Below the pieces are notes generated by a model. The model had not been told where the DNA came from. It saw only the letters and a list, made by a program, of their open reading frames with translations, and did not search any database. Positions 48,226 to 56,153 of a stretch of 62,896 nt of DNA are shown piece after piece. The stretch is from Fibrobacter sp. (GTDB lineage Bacteria > Fibrobacterota > Chitinivibrionia > Chitinivibrionales > Chitinispirillaceae): positions 1 to 62,896 of the forward strand of contig JAAZBG010000036.1 in assembly GCA_012513915.1 (NCBI GenBank), given 5' to 3'. How positions within the stretch are numbered: the stretch's first letter is position 1; each line of letters opens with the position of its first letter. Both the position numbers and the translations under genes were made by a program.

Positions 48226-48954
48226 TTACAGTTTCTTCACCAGTACCATTCCTGCTTCACCACGGCGCAGTGAAACATGGCTGCTGCGAATCTCAACCTC
48301 TATGGGGTCATCAAGCGGCGCAGCTTTAACAACCAGAACCTTTTGACCACGTATAAAACCCATCTCCTGAAGTCTCAGTTTCAAAGAGGAAACACCGATT
48401 ATTTTCACGATCTGACCCGATTCACCACTTTGAAGCTCATTGAGCGTAAGTACTTCCGTGTCATCACTACCGAAGGTATCAGTATCATTTGAAAAGCCGC
48501 ATGTATTCTGACAATTAATTTTTTGTGCACTCGCCTCAATATCAGAAATCAGTTTATGTGCCGATGATGTATCCTTTTTCAGAACCGATAATAATGCTGT
48601 CATTTTCCTGCACACCTCAGAAGTCATACCATGCTCCATATTGCATGCAGCAGCGCTTGCGGTAGTTTGCGGTAATCCGAGTACTTTTGTGAAAAGATCG
48701 TGGAGTACATTGTGACGCTTATTGACACAACGGGCAATCTTCATACCCTCATCAGTAAGGGTTACAAATGAACGCACCTGATAATTAATGAGTCCTTTTT
48801 CTGCCAGCGACCGCAGTGCAATCGTCACTGAAGACCGTTTAACTTTCATCATATCAGCAATTTCCATTGACCGTGCCACTTTGTGCATCTTTGAAATTTG
48901 AAATATCGCCTCAAGATAATCCTCAAGAGCCGGAGTAAGCTGATTGTTGTCCAT
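48226..48954 (-). CDS. DtxR/MntR-family metal-dependent regulator with C-terminal FeoA domain
   Basis: 242 residues. The N-terminal winged helix (LTPALEDYLEAIFQISKMHK, then VARSMEIADMMKVKRSSVT) is followed by the dimerisation/metal domain (HNVLHDLFTKVLGLP, CNMEHGMTSEVCRKM, with Cys/Glu/His ligands like MntR/IdeR). A Ser/Asp-rich linker comes next, and an FeoA-type SH3 domain (about 165-242) ends it. With Fe(II) or Mn(II) bound it should repress; targets suggested by matching palindromes are itself, feoAB and the DUF2023 gene. Confidence 0.92.
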   Translation of the reverse strand: MDNNQLTPALEDYLEAIFQISKMHKVARSMEIADMMKVKRSSVTIALRSLAEKGLINYQVRSFVTLTDEGMKIARCVNKRHNVLHDLFTKVLGLPQTTASAAACNMEHGMTSEVCRKMTALLSVLKKDTSSAHKLISDIEASAQKINCQNTCGFSNDTDTFGSDDTEVLTLNELQSGESGQIVKIIGVSSLKLRLQEMGFIRGQKVLVVKAAPLDDPIEVEIRSSHVSLRRGEAGMVLVKKL

Positions 48955-49354
48955 AAGTACCTCTCAACAAAGTTAGATAGTTCTAACAAAATACAATGTT
49001 GAAGTAATTTTCGCAAGCGTTTTGTGTTGCGGATAAACTGCGCCTCGTTCAACTGCGACATTTAGGATTATGCTTTTCTGAGTCAGCCTATCAGCAGGCA
49101 TTTCTGGTCTCTGCAGAATACCGGTTTGAGAGGATAATGGAGAATCGGGCAATTATTCAAAAGGTAACAATCGATCACAGTCTGCGATAAATGCCTACGG
49201 CTTACTACCCGGATCATTTGGAAACATGTCGGGATCTGAATGCAATAGCGTATAATTTTTTTGCTTTTTATTCCTTTCATATTTTATACTATACACGTGC
49301 CGTTTATATTTTACTTTAATACTGTTAACAAAAACCTTTCTTCAGATGGGATAA
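48955..49354. other. dtxR promoter side and gene-free stretch
   Basis: 400 bases between divergent genes. Only the DtxR-like operator at 48972-48987 is recognisable. Confidence 0.5.
48972..48987. promoter_or_regulatory. DtxR-like operator upstream of dtxR
   Basis: GTTAGA-TAGT-TCTAAC, perfect 6-base arms, 18 bases before the dtxR start. This implies autoregulation. Confidence 0.7.
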
Positions 49355-49846
49355 ATGATCATGAAACCAGCTTCAGGCTTCTTAATGCTGCTGATGGTGG
49401 TCGTAATCTTTGCGAGTGCCGAAGATACCACATCAAAAAAAAACAGTGTCCTATTGTCATTTGAGGATACAAAATTTAAAAGTGCATTGATCAAGGAAAT
49501 GAAAAAACATCTCGAAAAGGACGGTATTACTGTTATGGTTGTGGATCATACCGACAGTATTTCTCTTGCAAAATACACAGCAACAGACTTCAATGCTGTC
49601 TTTATCACCAATTCAGGAGTTAACTCACAAATTCGTCCCTGGGTTGTGGATTGGCTCAATAAAAATGAACGTGCAGCATCTCGAATCATTCTCCATACAA
49701 CACAAATTCGTAATTGGGAAGTCAAGCCCCCTGTCAAGGTTGATGCGATTACATCAGCTTCGGCAGCCAATAAAGTAAAATCACTGGCCGCAGAATACAT
49801 TATCAAACTAAAATCCATTATAAAATCATCACAGGCACCATCCTGA
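49355..49846 (+). CDS. exported flavodoxin-sized protein of unknown function
   Basis: 163 residues with a signal peptide (1-22, ending ASA). The mature part alternates strands and helices in a flavodoxin-like order (NSVLLSFEDTKFKSALIKEM, DGITVMVVDHTD, DFNAVFITNS, ASRIILHTTQ, VDAITSAS). I see no clear FMN phosphate loop, so cofactor binding is uncertain. ATG 49361 is an alternative start. It ends two bases before the ferric-reductase-like gene; the two are surely one unit, and this protein may pass electrons or bind a substrate for it outside the inner membrane. Confidence 0.65.
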   Translation: MIMKPASGFLMLLMVVVIFASAEDTTSKKNSVLLSFEDTKFKSALIKEMKKHLEKDGITVMVVDHTDSISLAKYTATDFNAVFITNSGVNSQIRPWVVDWLNKNERAASRIILHTTQIRNWEVKPPVKVDAITSASAANKVKSLAAEYIIKLKSIIKSSQAPS

Positions 49847-49848
49847 CA

Positions 49849-51174
49849 ATGAGCACTACGAGGCGCATTCAACTGATCCTGCCGGTATTGTTTGCGGTGC
49901 TCAGTCCTGCCATTTTGTTAAACGATTATTTTTCAGGAAACTGGTACTCGTTTTTCCACTCGTACTCGCTGGGAATGTTCTTTGGTCTGCCAGCGTTTAC
50001 GTGGTTTTGCATTGTGCTTGTTCTCGCATGCCGCATAAGGATTTTTGACAAATTGTATGGTCACGACCGTGTGATAATTTTCCATGGGTACCTTGCTTTT
50101 TCGGCTCTGCTTTTTGCGCTGACACATGCGATCCTTAAGTTTAAGTATTTCGGCCTTGAAGGCACACAGGTATTGCTTGGAATTTCCAGCCTCGCACTGT
50201 ACTTTATGATTACAATAGTAACATGTTTTTTAATGATTCATGGACTTTCGAACCGGTTACGCATACTCAATTCGTTTCGGAATTATGCACAGCGAAAATG
50301 GGGGGTTGATTATTCGGGGCTTAAGTTTTTGCATAATGGTCTCTCGATTGCTGCAGCCCTGATGGTTGCTCATGTTCTGATGGCCTCTTCAACGAACGAG
50401 AAAAACAGTCGTATTGTGATGATATGGGTCTTTGGATGCACCGGGCTTAGCTTCTATGTGTACCATAAGCTGATACGCCCGCTGATTCTCTGGAGACGCT
50501 CGTTGTACCTTCGCGAAAATCGTCCGCTCAACGATACTGTTGTTGAGCTTTCCATTGCACCGGTTCCCCGCCCCTTTGCAAATGCCCGGGCAGGACAGTT
50601 TGCATACATTCGTCTGATCTCTTCGCGTTGCGGTTGGGAGGAGCATCCATTCACAATTTCTTCCCCTCCGGGCAGTAGTTCAATATCCTTAACGATAAAG
50701 GATCTGGGCAACTACACACACAGCCTGAAAGAAGTTGAGCTGGGTACCCGGGTACTTCTTGATGGGCCCTATGGTATTTTCAATCCCCGCGATCTTAACA
50801 GTCCACATCTTTTTGTGGCGGGTGGCATTGGCATCACCCCCTTTTTATCAATCATTCGCGATATGGACAATAAGAAAATAACCACACCGGTGACGCTTAT
50901 ATGGAGCGCCCGATCTAAAAATGATTTTGTTTATGATGACATATTGCGCGACATTGCTTCCCGCAACAAATGGTTTCGGTATGTGTCCCTTGTCTCGGAT
51001 GATGGACAATTTGTCACCCGTGAAATTCTGGAAAACCTCTTTGATAAGAATGACATCCTGAAAGTGCAAGTATTTTTCTGCGGCCCCGATCCTATGCGCC
51101 GGGCGGTACAAAAGATTACGCGGGAAGCAGGTCTACCGGGCAGTGCGTTCCATTTTGAACGGTTTGCATTCTGA
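49849..51174 (+). CDS. ferric-reductase-like membrane flavocytochrome
   Basis: 441 residues. Six membrane helices carry two His pairs for b-haems: His-x13-His in FHGYLAFSALLFALTHAI and His-x12-His in LHNGLSIAAALMVAHVL. A ferredoxin-reductase unit follows: HPFTISSPP (FAD), LDGPYG, GGIGITPFLSII (NAD(P)) and the C-terminal FFCGPDPM. This architecture moves electrons from cytosolic NAD(P)H across the membrane to an acceptor such as Fe(III). It lies near feoAB, but no DtxR-like site precedes it. Confidence 0.85.
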   Translation: MSTTRRIQLILPVLFAVLSPAILLNDYFSGNWYSFFHSYSLGMFFGLPAFTWFCIVLVLACRIRIFDKLYGHDRVIIFHGYLAFSALLFALTHAILKFKYFGLEGTQVLLGISSLALYFMITIVTCFLMIHGLSNRLRILNSFRNYAQRKWGVDYSGLKFLHNGLSIAAALMVAHVLMASSTNEKNSRIVMIWVFGCTGLSFYVYHKLIRPLILWRRSLYLRENRPLNDTVVELSIAPVPRPFANARAGQFAYIRLISSRCGWEEHPFTISSPPGSSSISLTIKDLGNYTHSLKEVELGTRVLLDGPYGIFNPRDLNSPHLFVAGGIGITPFLSIIRDMDNKKITTPVTLIWSARSKNDFVYDDILRDIASRNKWFRYVSLVSDDGQFVTREILENLFDKNDILKVQVFFCGPDPMRRAVQKITREAGLPGSAFHFERFAF

Positions 51175-51387
51175 ATGCTTACATTTTAAACTGCGACAGC
51201 AGCTTTTATTGTTTTTCCTATCAGGTGGTTTGTACACTGCAGTTTTCTGCCGGAATTTTAATATCATCGTAAAATTTTGCAAGACAGACCTGAATATAGG
51301 GAAACAGCCAGAGAAAACAGATCTGAATTTCTGAGAAACATGCAGACAAATCCAACATATGCAGATAAATATAAAGGATTACAAACT

Positions 51388-52719
51388 ATGAAATCAGCAT
51401 TATTTAATAGATTATCAGTATTAATCTATTCGATTACGTTGTTTTTTAATCTCTATGGCAGCCAGACGGAATGCCTCGCCAAACCCGCACCTGAGTCATC
51501 CGGCGGGTTCGGATACCAGGCACTGAAAATAAATAACCGTTTTGTTGATCAGAAGATCTTTTCCGAAGAGAGAAACCGTTTCTTCAGGCGCTCGAAAGCA
51601 AATCCCGCAATGATGTACAAAAGCGAAGAGGAACGGATGGACCTGGTGCTCGAAAATGTTATTGATCGGGTGGTAGTAGAGGATTTTTTACTTAACCGGT
51701 CTGGAATCAGGATTACTCCTGATGAAACACGTGCCTATATCAAACAGTATATCAGACCCCACTGTCCGTCACCGGAGGAATTCGCATCCTACCTTCACAA
51801 ACAGAGATATAACAATGAGCAGGATCTGCACAAGGAAATCAAACTCTACCTGACAAAAACAACCTATTTTGTCAAGCTTGCAAAAGAGGCTGGACAAACA
51901 ATTCCCCATCAGGAACTGGATAGCCTGTTCAGTAAACACGTTGATGATAACAGGTTTGTTGTGACCCGTCAGATAGTTATTTCAGATCTGGATTCAATAA
52001 AAGCACAGGAACTTGTTCATGACCTGTACCGTCAGTGCGGAAGCGGTGCTGATTTCAGCGCTCTGGCCGCACAGTATTCATCGGATGAGCAAGCGAGATC
52101 TGCCGGTGGCCTCAATCGCCTTATATCAAGATTTGATTTTGATTCAGTTACCGCCAATAGAATATTTTCTGCGCAACCGGGCGAAGTGCTTTCTCCTGTC
52201 AAACACGGGCTTCATTATTTACTTATCAAGGTTGAGAAGTTTATCAGTACAAGTCATCCGAAAACGGAATTCACTGATATGCAGCTGCTTAAAAAATTTG
52301 GTGATTCAGAGTTGTACAAAAAGTGGCTTACAGAACAGAAATCAAAAACATCAATCTCGATTACCGACCCGGCCCTCAATGTGTATCGTTTATACCGCAG
52401 TGGTCAGTATGATAAAGCCGGAGCACTTTACGAAAAGCTATACCTGAAACATCATAAAGAATTCCATTTAAAGCGGGCTATTGAAAGTTTTGAAAAAGCA
52501 GGAAAAACAGATCAGCAGCTCCGACTTGCACAACGCGGCATCACAGCCTACCCGGAGGATCTTACCTATCATTTGACTAAAGCGGAATGTATGTATCGCC
52601 AGGGACAAATCAGTGAGGCACGTGCGTTACTGCAGGATATTGAACTGAGATCCCGTGACAATCTGTATATTACAGATCTTTTAGCGAAAACCCGTGCGAA
52701 ACTTGGAATTGCCAAGTGA
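51388..52719 (+). CDS. parvulin-type periplasmic peptidyl-prolyl isomerase with C-terminal TPR repeats
   Basis: 443 residues. A signal peptide (1-30) precedes a SurA-like helical N-domain (QALKINNRFVDQKIFSEERN to about 200) and one parvulin domain (VTRQIVISDLDSIKAQELVH, then GADFSALAAQYSSDEQARSA, then FSAQPGEVLSPVKHGLHYLL). The last 110 residues carry TPR-like helices (YDKAGALYEKLYLKHHKEFH). It likely helps fold or deliver outer-membrane or secreted proteins. The frame starts at 51277, but ATG 51388 has AAAGGA nine bases upstream and begins the signal peptide. Confidence 0.85.
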   Translation: MKSALFNRLSVLIYSITLFFNLYGSQTECLAKPAPESSGGFGYQALKINNRFVDQKIFSEERNRFFRRSKANPAMMYKSEEERMDLVLENVIDRVVVEDFLLNRSGIRITPDETRAYIKQYIRPHCPSPEEFASYLHKQRYNNEQDLHKEIKLYLTKTTYFVKLAKEAGQTIPHQELDSLFSKHVDDNRFVVTRQIVISDLDSIKAQELVHDLYRQCGSGADFSALAAQYSSDEQARSAGGLNRLISRFDFDSVTANRIFSAQPGEVLSPVKHGLHYLLIKVEKFISTSHPKTEFTDMQLLKKFGDSELYKKWLTEQKSKTSISITDPALNVYRLYRSGQYDKAGALYEKLYLKHHKEFHLKRAIESFEKAGKTDQQLRLAQRGITAYPEDLTYHLTKAECMYRQGQISEARALLQDIELRSRDNLYITDLLAKTRAKLGIAK

Positions 52720-52754
52720 CCACCTCGGTCAGGATTTACAATTAACAGAGCACT

Positions 52755-52832
52755 TTACGATTCAAATTTGAGATAGTTGCTCTCATACTCTTCGGCATCC
52801 GGGGATCCATCTGAGAAGTATAGGTATGCCAT
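52755..52832 (-). CDS. 25-residue peptide ORF with strong ribosome binding site
   Basis: ATG at 52832 is preceded by AGGAGG (52838-52843) with a 5-base spacer. The peptide begins MAYLYFSDGSPDAEE and ends YESNYLKFES before TAA. It is acidic and rich in Tyr and Ser, with no membrane segment. It converges on the parvulin gene. I recognise no family. Candidates include a regulatory or leader peptide, a modified-peptide precursor, or chance; the ribosome binding site is the main support. Confidence 0.45.
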   Translation of the reverse strand: MAYLYFSDGSPDAEEYESNYLKFES

Positions 52833-52910
52833 AATTTCCTCCTGTTTATTGTTTGCTTTCTTTGTTTTGTAGTAAAAAGATAGCACTTAATTATGAGGAG
52901 GTTATTCTTT

Positions 52911-53000
52911 GTGTGTTATAAAATGGTTAGATGGCTAAAACAAGTGGAAAATCAGGATGGATGCCTGCTGTTATTGTTATTCTGGCAGGAGGAACAATGA
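52911..53000 (+). CDS. possible 29-residue peptide ORF
   Basis: GTG at 52911 lies nine bases after GAGGAGG (52895-52901). The peptide has a basic start (MCYKMVRWLKQVE) and a hydrophobic end (CLLLLLFW). Its TGA overlaps the ATG of the next micro-ORF (ATGA), as in coupled genes. Weak evidence on its own. Confidence 0.25.
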   Translation: MCYKMVRWLKQVENQDGCLLLLLFWQEEQ

Positions 53001-53140
53001 TTTTTGCATCCGATGAAATTTATTCTCGCAAAAATAATAGCGATGACATGGACAGAAGTTATTTTATGCCGTACGTGCAGCAGGTACTTTTGAGTATCAG
53101 GAACCTGAGTGTGAGACACTATTCAACATATATGGTATGA
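52997..53140 (+). CDS. possible 47-residue ORF, coupled to the preceding micro-ORF
   Basis: ATG at 52997 has AGGAGG (52987-52992) four bases upstream. The product starts MIFASDEIYSRKNNSDDMD and ends with an aromatic, basic stretch. The same frame can be read from an ATG at 52931, adding a segment with a membrane-like stretch (AVIVILAGGTMIFA) but without a good ribosome binding site. Function unknown. Confidence 0.3.
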   Translation: MIFASDEIYSRKNNSDDMDRSYFMPYVQQVLLSIRNLSVRHYSTYMV

Positions 53141-53218
53141 CGAGAGTCTTAAAAATGCTCTCTGCACGGTAAAAGTACTACTGATGAATTACAATATCAA
53201 TCTGTAAGGAGACCTTAG

Positions 53219-53911
53219 ATGGAATTCACTCACGAAGTTGAACAGATGGTATGTGTTGCCAAGGGTCCAAAACACGGACCGGCACCTATACCAGAAGAAG
53301 GAAAATGGGTCAAAGCCTATGATATCAAGGATATATCCGGGCTGACACATGGAGTAGGCTGGTGTGCACCTCAACAGGGTGCATGCAAACTAACGCTTAA
53401 TGTTAAGAATGGCATAATTGAAGAAGCGCTTGTTGAAACTTTAGGATGCACCGGAATGACTCACTCTGCAGCAATGGCATCTGAAATTCTTCCGGGAAAA
53501 ACCATCCTTGAAGCGCTCAATACCGACCTAGTTTGCGATGCAATCAATGTTGCCATGAGAGAACTGTTTTTGCAGATTGTTTACGGAAGAACTCAGACGG
53601 CATTTTCTGAAAATGGTCTTCCGATTGGTGCAGGACTTGAAGATCTTGGAAAGGGACTCAGATCAGTTACCGGTACAATGTACGGAACAAACGCCAAAGG
53701 TGCACGTTACCTTGAAATGGCTGAAGGCTTCGTTACAGAGTTGGCACTTGATGCTGACGGGGAGATTATCGGTTATAAGTTTGTCCAGCTCGGGGTTATG
53801 ATGGATCAGATCACCAAAGGTGTTGACGCCAATGAAGCCCTCAAAAAAGCAACTGGAACGTACGGCAGATTTGCAGATGCCGTCAAGACGATCAACCCGC
53901 GTCATCAATAA
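53219..53911 (+). CDS. NifU/IscU-like iron-sulfur cluster scaffold protein
   Basis: 230 residues. Residues about 35-130 match the IscU/NifU N-terminal fold: HGVGWCAPQQGACKLTLNV (Cys49, Cys56), ETLGCTGMTHSAAMASEIL (Cys77) and LVCDAINVAMREL (Cys106), so the three scaffold cysteine positions are represented. The ends are longer than in IscU and include Cys12. It would hold a transient Fe-S cluster in the cytoplasm. It precedes the GGGtGRT gene by 13 bases with AAGGAG sites on both, and the pair recurs together in other genomes. No iscS lies nearby. Confidence 0.88.
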   Translation: MEFTHEVEQMVCVAKGPKHGPAPIPEEGKWVKAYDIKDISGLTHGVGWCAPQQGACKLTLNVKNGIIEEALVETLGCTGMTHSAAMASEILPGKTILEALNTDLVCDAINVAMRELFLQIVYGRTQTAFSENGLPIGAGLEDLGKGLRSVTGTMYGTNAKGARYLEMAEGFVTELALDADGEIIGYKFVQLGVMMDQITKGVDANEALKKATGTYGRFADAVKTINPRHQ

Positions 53912-53924
53912 GGAGAATTAAATC

Positions 53925-54929
53925 ATGTCAGAAATAGTATTTGAAGGTAAAACGAGAAGAATCAAGCAGATCGAAGCCGCTCTCAAGCCGTACGGTATGA
54001 AATGTGTTGAGGACGCAGACAAAGTCTGTAAGGAAAAAGGCCTCGATGTGTATAAAATTGTCAAAGGTGTTCAGCCGATCGCATTTGAAAATGCAGGCTG
54101 GGCTTACACTGTCGGTGCTGCAATGGCTATTAAAAAAGGTCAGAAGAAAGCAGCTGATATTGCCGTAACACTTGGTGAAGGACTACAGTCATTCTGTATT
54201 CCCGGATCTGTAGCCGACGACAGAAAAGTCGGTGTCGGCCACGGGAACCTCGCATCAATGCTTCTTAAGGAAGAAACCAAGTGTTTTGCATTCTGTGCCG
54301 GTCACGAATCATTTGCTGCTGCTGAAGGTGCTATCGGTCTTGCCCGAAGTGCAAACAAGGCACGTAAAGAGCCGCTCCGCGTTATTCTTAACGGTCTTGG
54401 CAAAGATGCTGCTTTTATCATTTCAAGAATCAATGGTTTCACTTATGTAGCAACCGAATTCGATTATGCTACCGGTGAAGTCAAGGTTACGAAAGAAAAA
54501 GCTTATTCAAGTGGTGAACGTGCGAAAGTACGCTGCTATGGAGCAGATGATGTTCGCGAAGGTGTTGCAATCATGCACCTTGAAGGTGTTGACGTTGCAA
54601 TTACCGGTAACTCAACAAACCCGACCCGTTTTCAGCATCCGGTGATGGCAACATACAAGAAAGAGAAGATTCTCAAGGGTGAACCATTCTTCTCTGTTGC
54701 ATCCGGTGGTGGTACAGGCCGTACACTGCATCCGGATAATATGGCTGCAGGACCTGCATCATACGGTATGACTGACACAATGGGAAGAATGCACTCTGAC
54801 GCACAGTTTGCAGGATCATCCTCTGTACCGGCCCATGTTGAGATGATGGGTCTTATCGGTATGGGTAATAACCCGATGGTTGGTGCATCAGTTGCAGTTG
54901 CAGTTGCGGTTGAAGAAGCAATGAGATAA
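53925..54929 (+). CDS. GGGtGRT family protein
   Basis: 334 residues, recognised by the signature SVASGGGTGRTLHPDNMAAG (about 257-276) that names the family, followed by a highly conserved Gly/Met-rich end (SYGMTDTMGRMHSDAQF, GLIGMGNNPMVGAS). The N-terminal half (AWAYTVGAAMAIKKG-like AGWAYTVGAAMA, and FCAGHESFAAAEGAIGLARSANK) is soluble. No signal peptide. The function is not established; its constant partner is the Fe-S scaffold gene just upstream, so metallocluster assembly or use is a reasonable guess. A perfect terminator closes the two-gene unit. Confidence 0.92.
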   Translation: MSEIVFEGKTRRIKQIEAALKPYGMKCVEDADKVCKEKGLDVYKIVKGVQPIAFENAGWAYTVGAAMAIKKGQKKAADIAVTLGEGLQSFCIPGSVADDRKVGVGHGNLASMLLKEETKCFAFCAGHESFAAAEGAIGLARSANKARKEPLRVILNGLGKDAAFIISRINGFTYVATEFDYATGEVKVTKEKAYSSGERAKVRCYGADDVREGVAIMHLEGVDVAITGNSTNPTRFQHPVMATYKKEKILKGEPFFSVASGGGTGRTLHPDNMAAGPASYGMTDTMGRMHSDAQFAGSSSVPAHVEMMGLIGMGNNPMVGASVAVAVAVEEAMR

Positions 54930-54962
54930 CGTTCTGAATAACACTATTCAGATTTTTACATC

Positions 54963-54997
54963 AGGACCGGAAGACAATGTTCTTCCGGTCCTTTTTT
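54963..54997 (+). terminator. intrinsic terminator of the scaffold/GGGtGRT operon
   Basis: AGGACCGGAAGA (54963-54974) pairs perfectly with TCTTCCGGTCCT (54981-54992), followed by Ts. Confidence 0.95.
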
Positions 54998-55003
54998 CAT
55001 GCA

Positions 55004-55055
55004 TTATAAACGGTGTGAAACACCAGAATCTTATCGTATCAGTAACGAAGTGACA
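55004..55055 (-). repeat. dispersed repeat, copy 2 (inverted partner of 2879-2929)
   Basis: The reverse complement contains GTCACTTCGTTACTGA and GGTGTTTCACACCGTTTATA as in copy 1. It follows the terminator immediately. Confidence 0.8.
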
Positions 55056-55151
55056 CGTTTCGAGGCGAGCAGCGATTCTGTGCGTCTCTTTATTCGCCTT
55101 GCCTGCATATGATACTTTTCAGTTAAATCGTATCACCGGTATTTATCTGCA

Positions 55152-55949
55152 TCAATACCATAGTTGCTCATTATTATTCAGCATTTTCAAAATACCCGCA
55201 GACATGCGCCTTGGAATCAGTGATGATAGTGTGGTACTGATACGATTTGCAATGCCTGGAACAATAATCACTTTACCATCCCTGAATTTTCTATAACCAT
55301 ACTTTGCAACATTCTCAACAGGCATCAACGGGAAGTATTTTCTTTTGACAAGTTTTATATTGTCAAGACCACTATCTGCACCAAAATCAGTTGCTGTCGG
55401 TCCCGGACACAAAACAGATACCCGAACTCCACTATTTTCAAGTTCTTTCTCAAGTGCAAGCGAGAAATTCAATACAAACGATTTTGTTGCATAATAAACC
55501 GCCATATTTGGTCCGGGAAAAAAAGCAGCCGTTGATGCAACATTCAGAATTGCCCCGCTACCCCGCCCAATCATTCCCGGTAACAGTGTTCTGGTAAGAC
55601 CCACAACAGCCCCGACATTGAGATTCACCATCTCCATCTGGCGCAAATAATCAATTGACACAATAGTACCAGAAGCACCAACACCCGCATTGTTGACAAG
55701 CACATCAGGAATAACGCCCATATTATTAACAGCATCAGCTACAATTTTATGCGAAGCTGCATCAGAGAGATCTGCACCGCAGCACTGCACCTGTACAGAA
55801 TACTCTTTTGTCAAAAGTGTTGCGGCAGCTTTTAGTTTATCCCTGTTTCGTGAAACAAGAATCAGATCATATCCATCATTTGCAAACTGTCGTGCAAGCT
55901 CATAACCAATTCCCCGTGCACCACCTGTTATTACTGCCGTTTTTCGCAT
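55152..55949 (-). CDS. short-chain dehydrogenase/reductase
   Basis: 265 residues of the classical SDR fold: TGGARGIGYELARQ (cofactor loop), NNAGVG, Ser near NVASTAAF and catalytic YYATK. The substrate is unknown; the size and the DltE/YqjQ-like end (KYFPLMPVENVAKYGYRK) fit the cytosolic oxidoreductases acting on carbonyl groups of lipids or small molecules. It lies downstream of cobK on the same strand but 204 bases away behind hairpins, so it is probably a separate unit. Confidence 0.9.
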   Translation of the reverse strand: MRKTAVITGGARGIGYELARQFANDGYDLILVSRNRDKLKAAATLLTKEYSVQVQCCGADLSDAASHKIVADAVNNMGVIPDVLVNNAGVGASGTIVSIDYLRQMEMVNLNVGAVVGLTRTLLPGMIGRGSGAILNVASTAAFFPGPNMAVYYATKSFVLNFSLALEKELENSGVRVSVLCPGPTATDFGADSGLDNIKLVKRKYFPLMPVENVAKYGYRKFRDGKVIIVPGIANRISTTLSSLIPRRMSAGILKMLNNNEQLWY

Positions 55950-56012
55950 AATACCGTTACCTGTTAGAGATTTTCATGCATGAATAAAAATTTCGATTTT
56001 TTTTGCTGCAGC

Positions 56013-56072
56013 GTAAGGAACGTTATGTTCTTACGATCTCAAATCGTGCTACGAATATATATTTCGTAGCAC
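56013..56072. terminator. two hairpins between cobK and the SDR gene
   Basis: GTGCTACGAA (56046-56055) pairs perfectly with TTCGTAGCAC (56063-56072). A second hairpin, GTAAGGAAC with GTTCTTAC (one bulge), lies at 56013-56034. Neither has a T run. They may mark the end of the cobalamin operon or be a dispersed repeat. Confidence 0.45.
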
Positions 56073-56153
56073 AACAGGAACAAACATTGCTTTTACTTTT
56101 ATGACTCATGACGTTCTACGGAATCACTCTTTCAATGTCTCGCTGTGACTTGA

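Larger units (their letters stand above)
52720..53218. other. intergenic region with several micro-ORFs
   Basis: No ordinary gene. Three short frames with strong ribosome binding sites are listed separately (52755-52832 minus, 52911-53000 plus, 52997-53140 plus). Bases about 52850-52890 are AT-rich and could hold divergent promoters. Confidence 0.5.
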
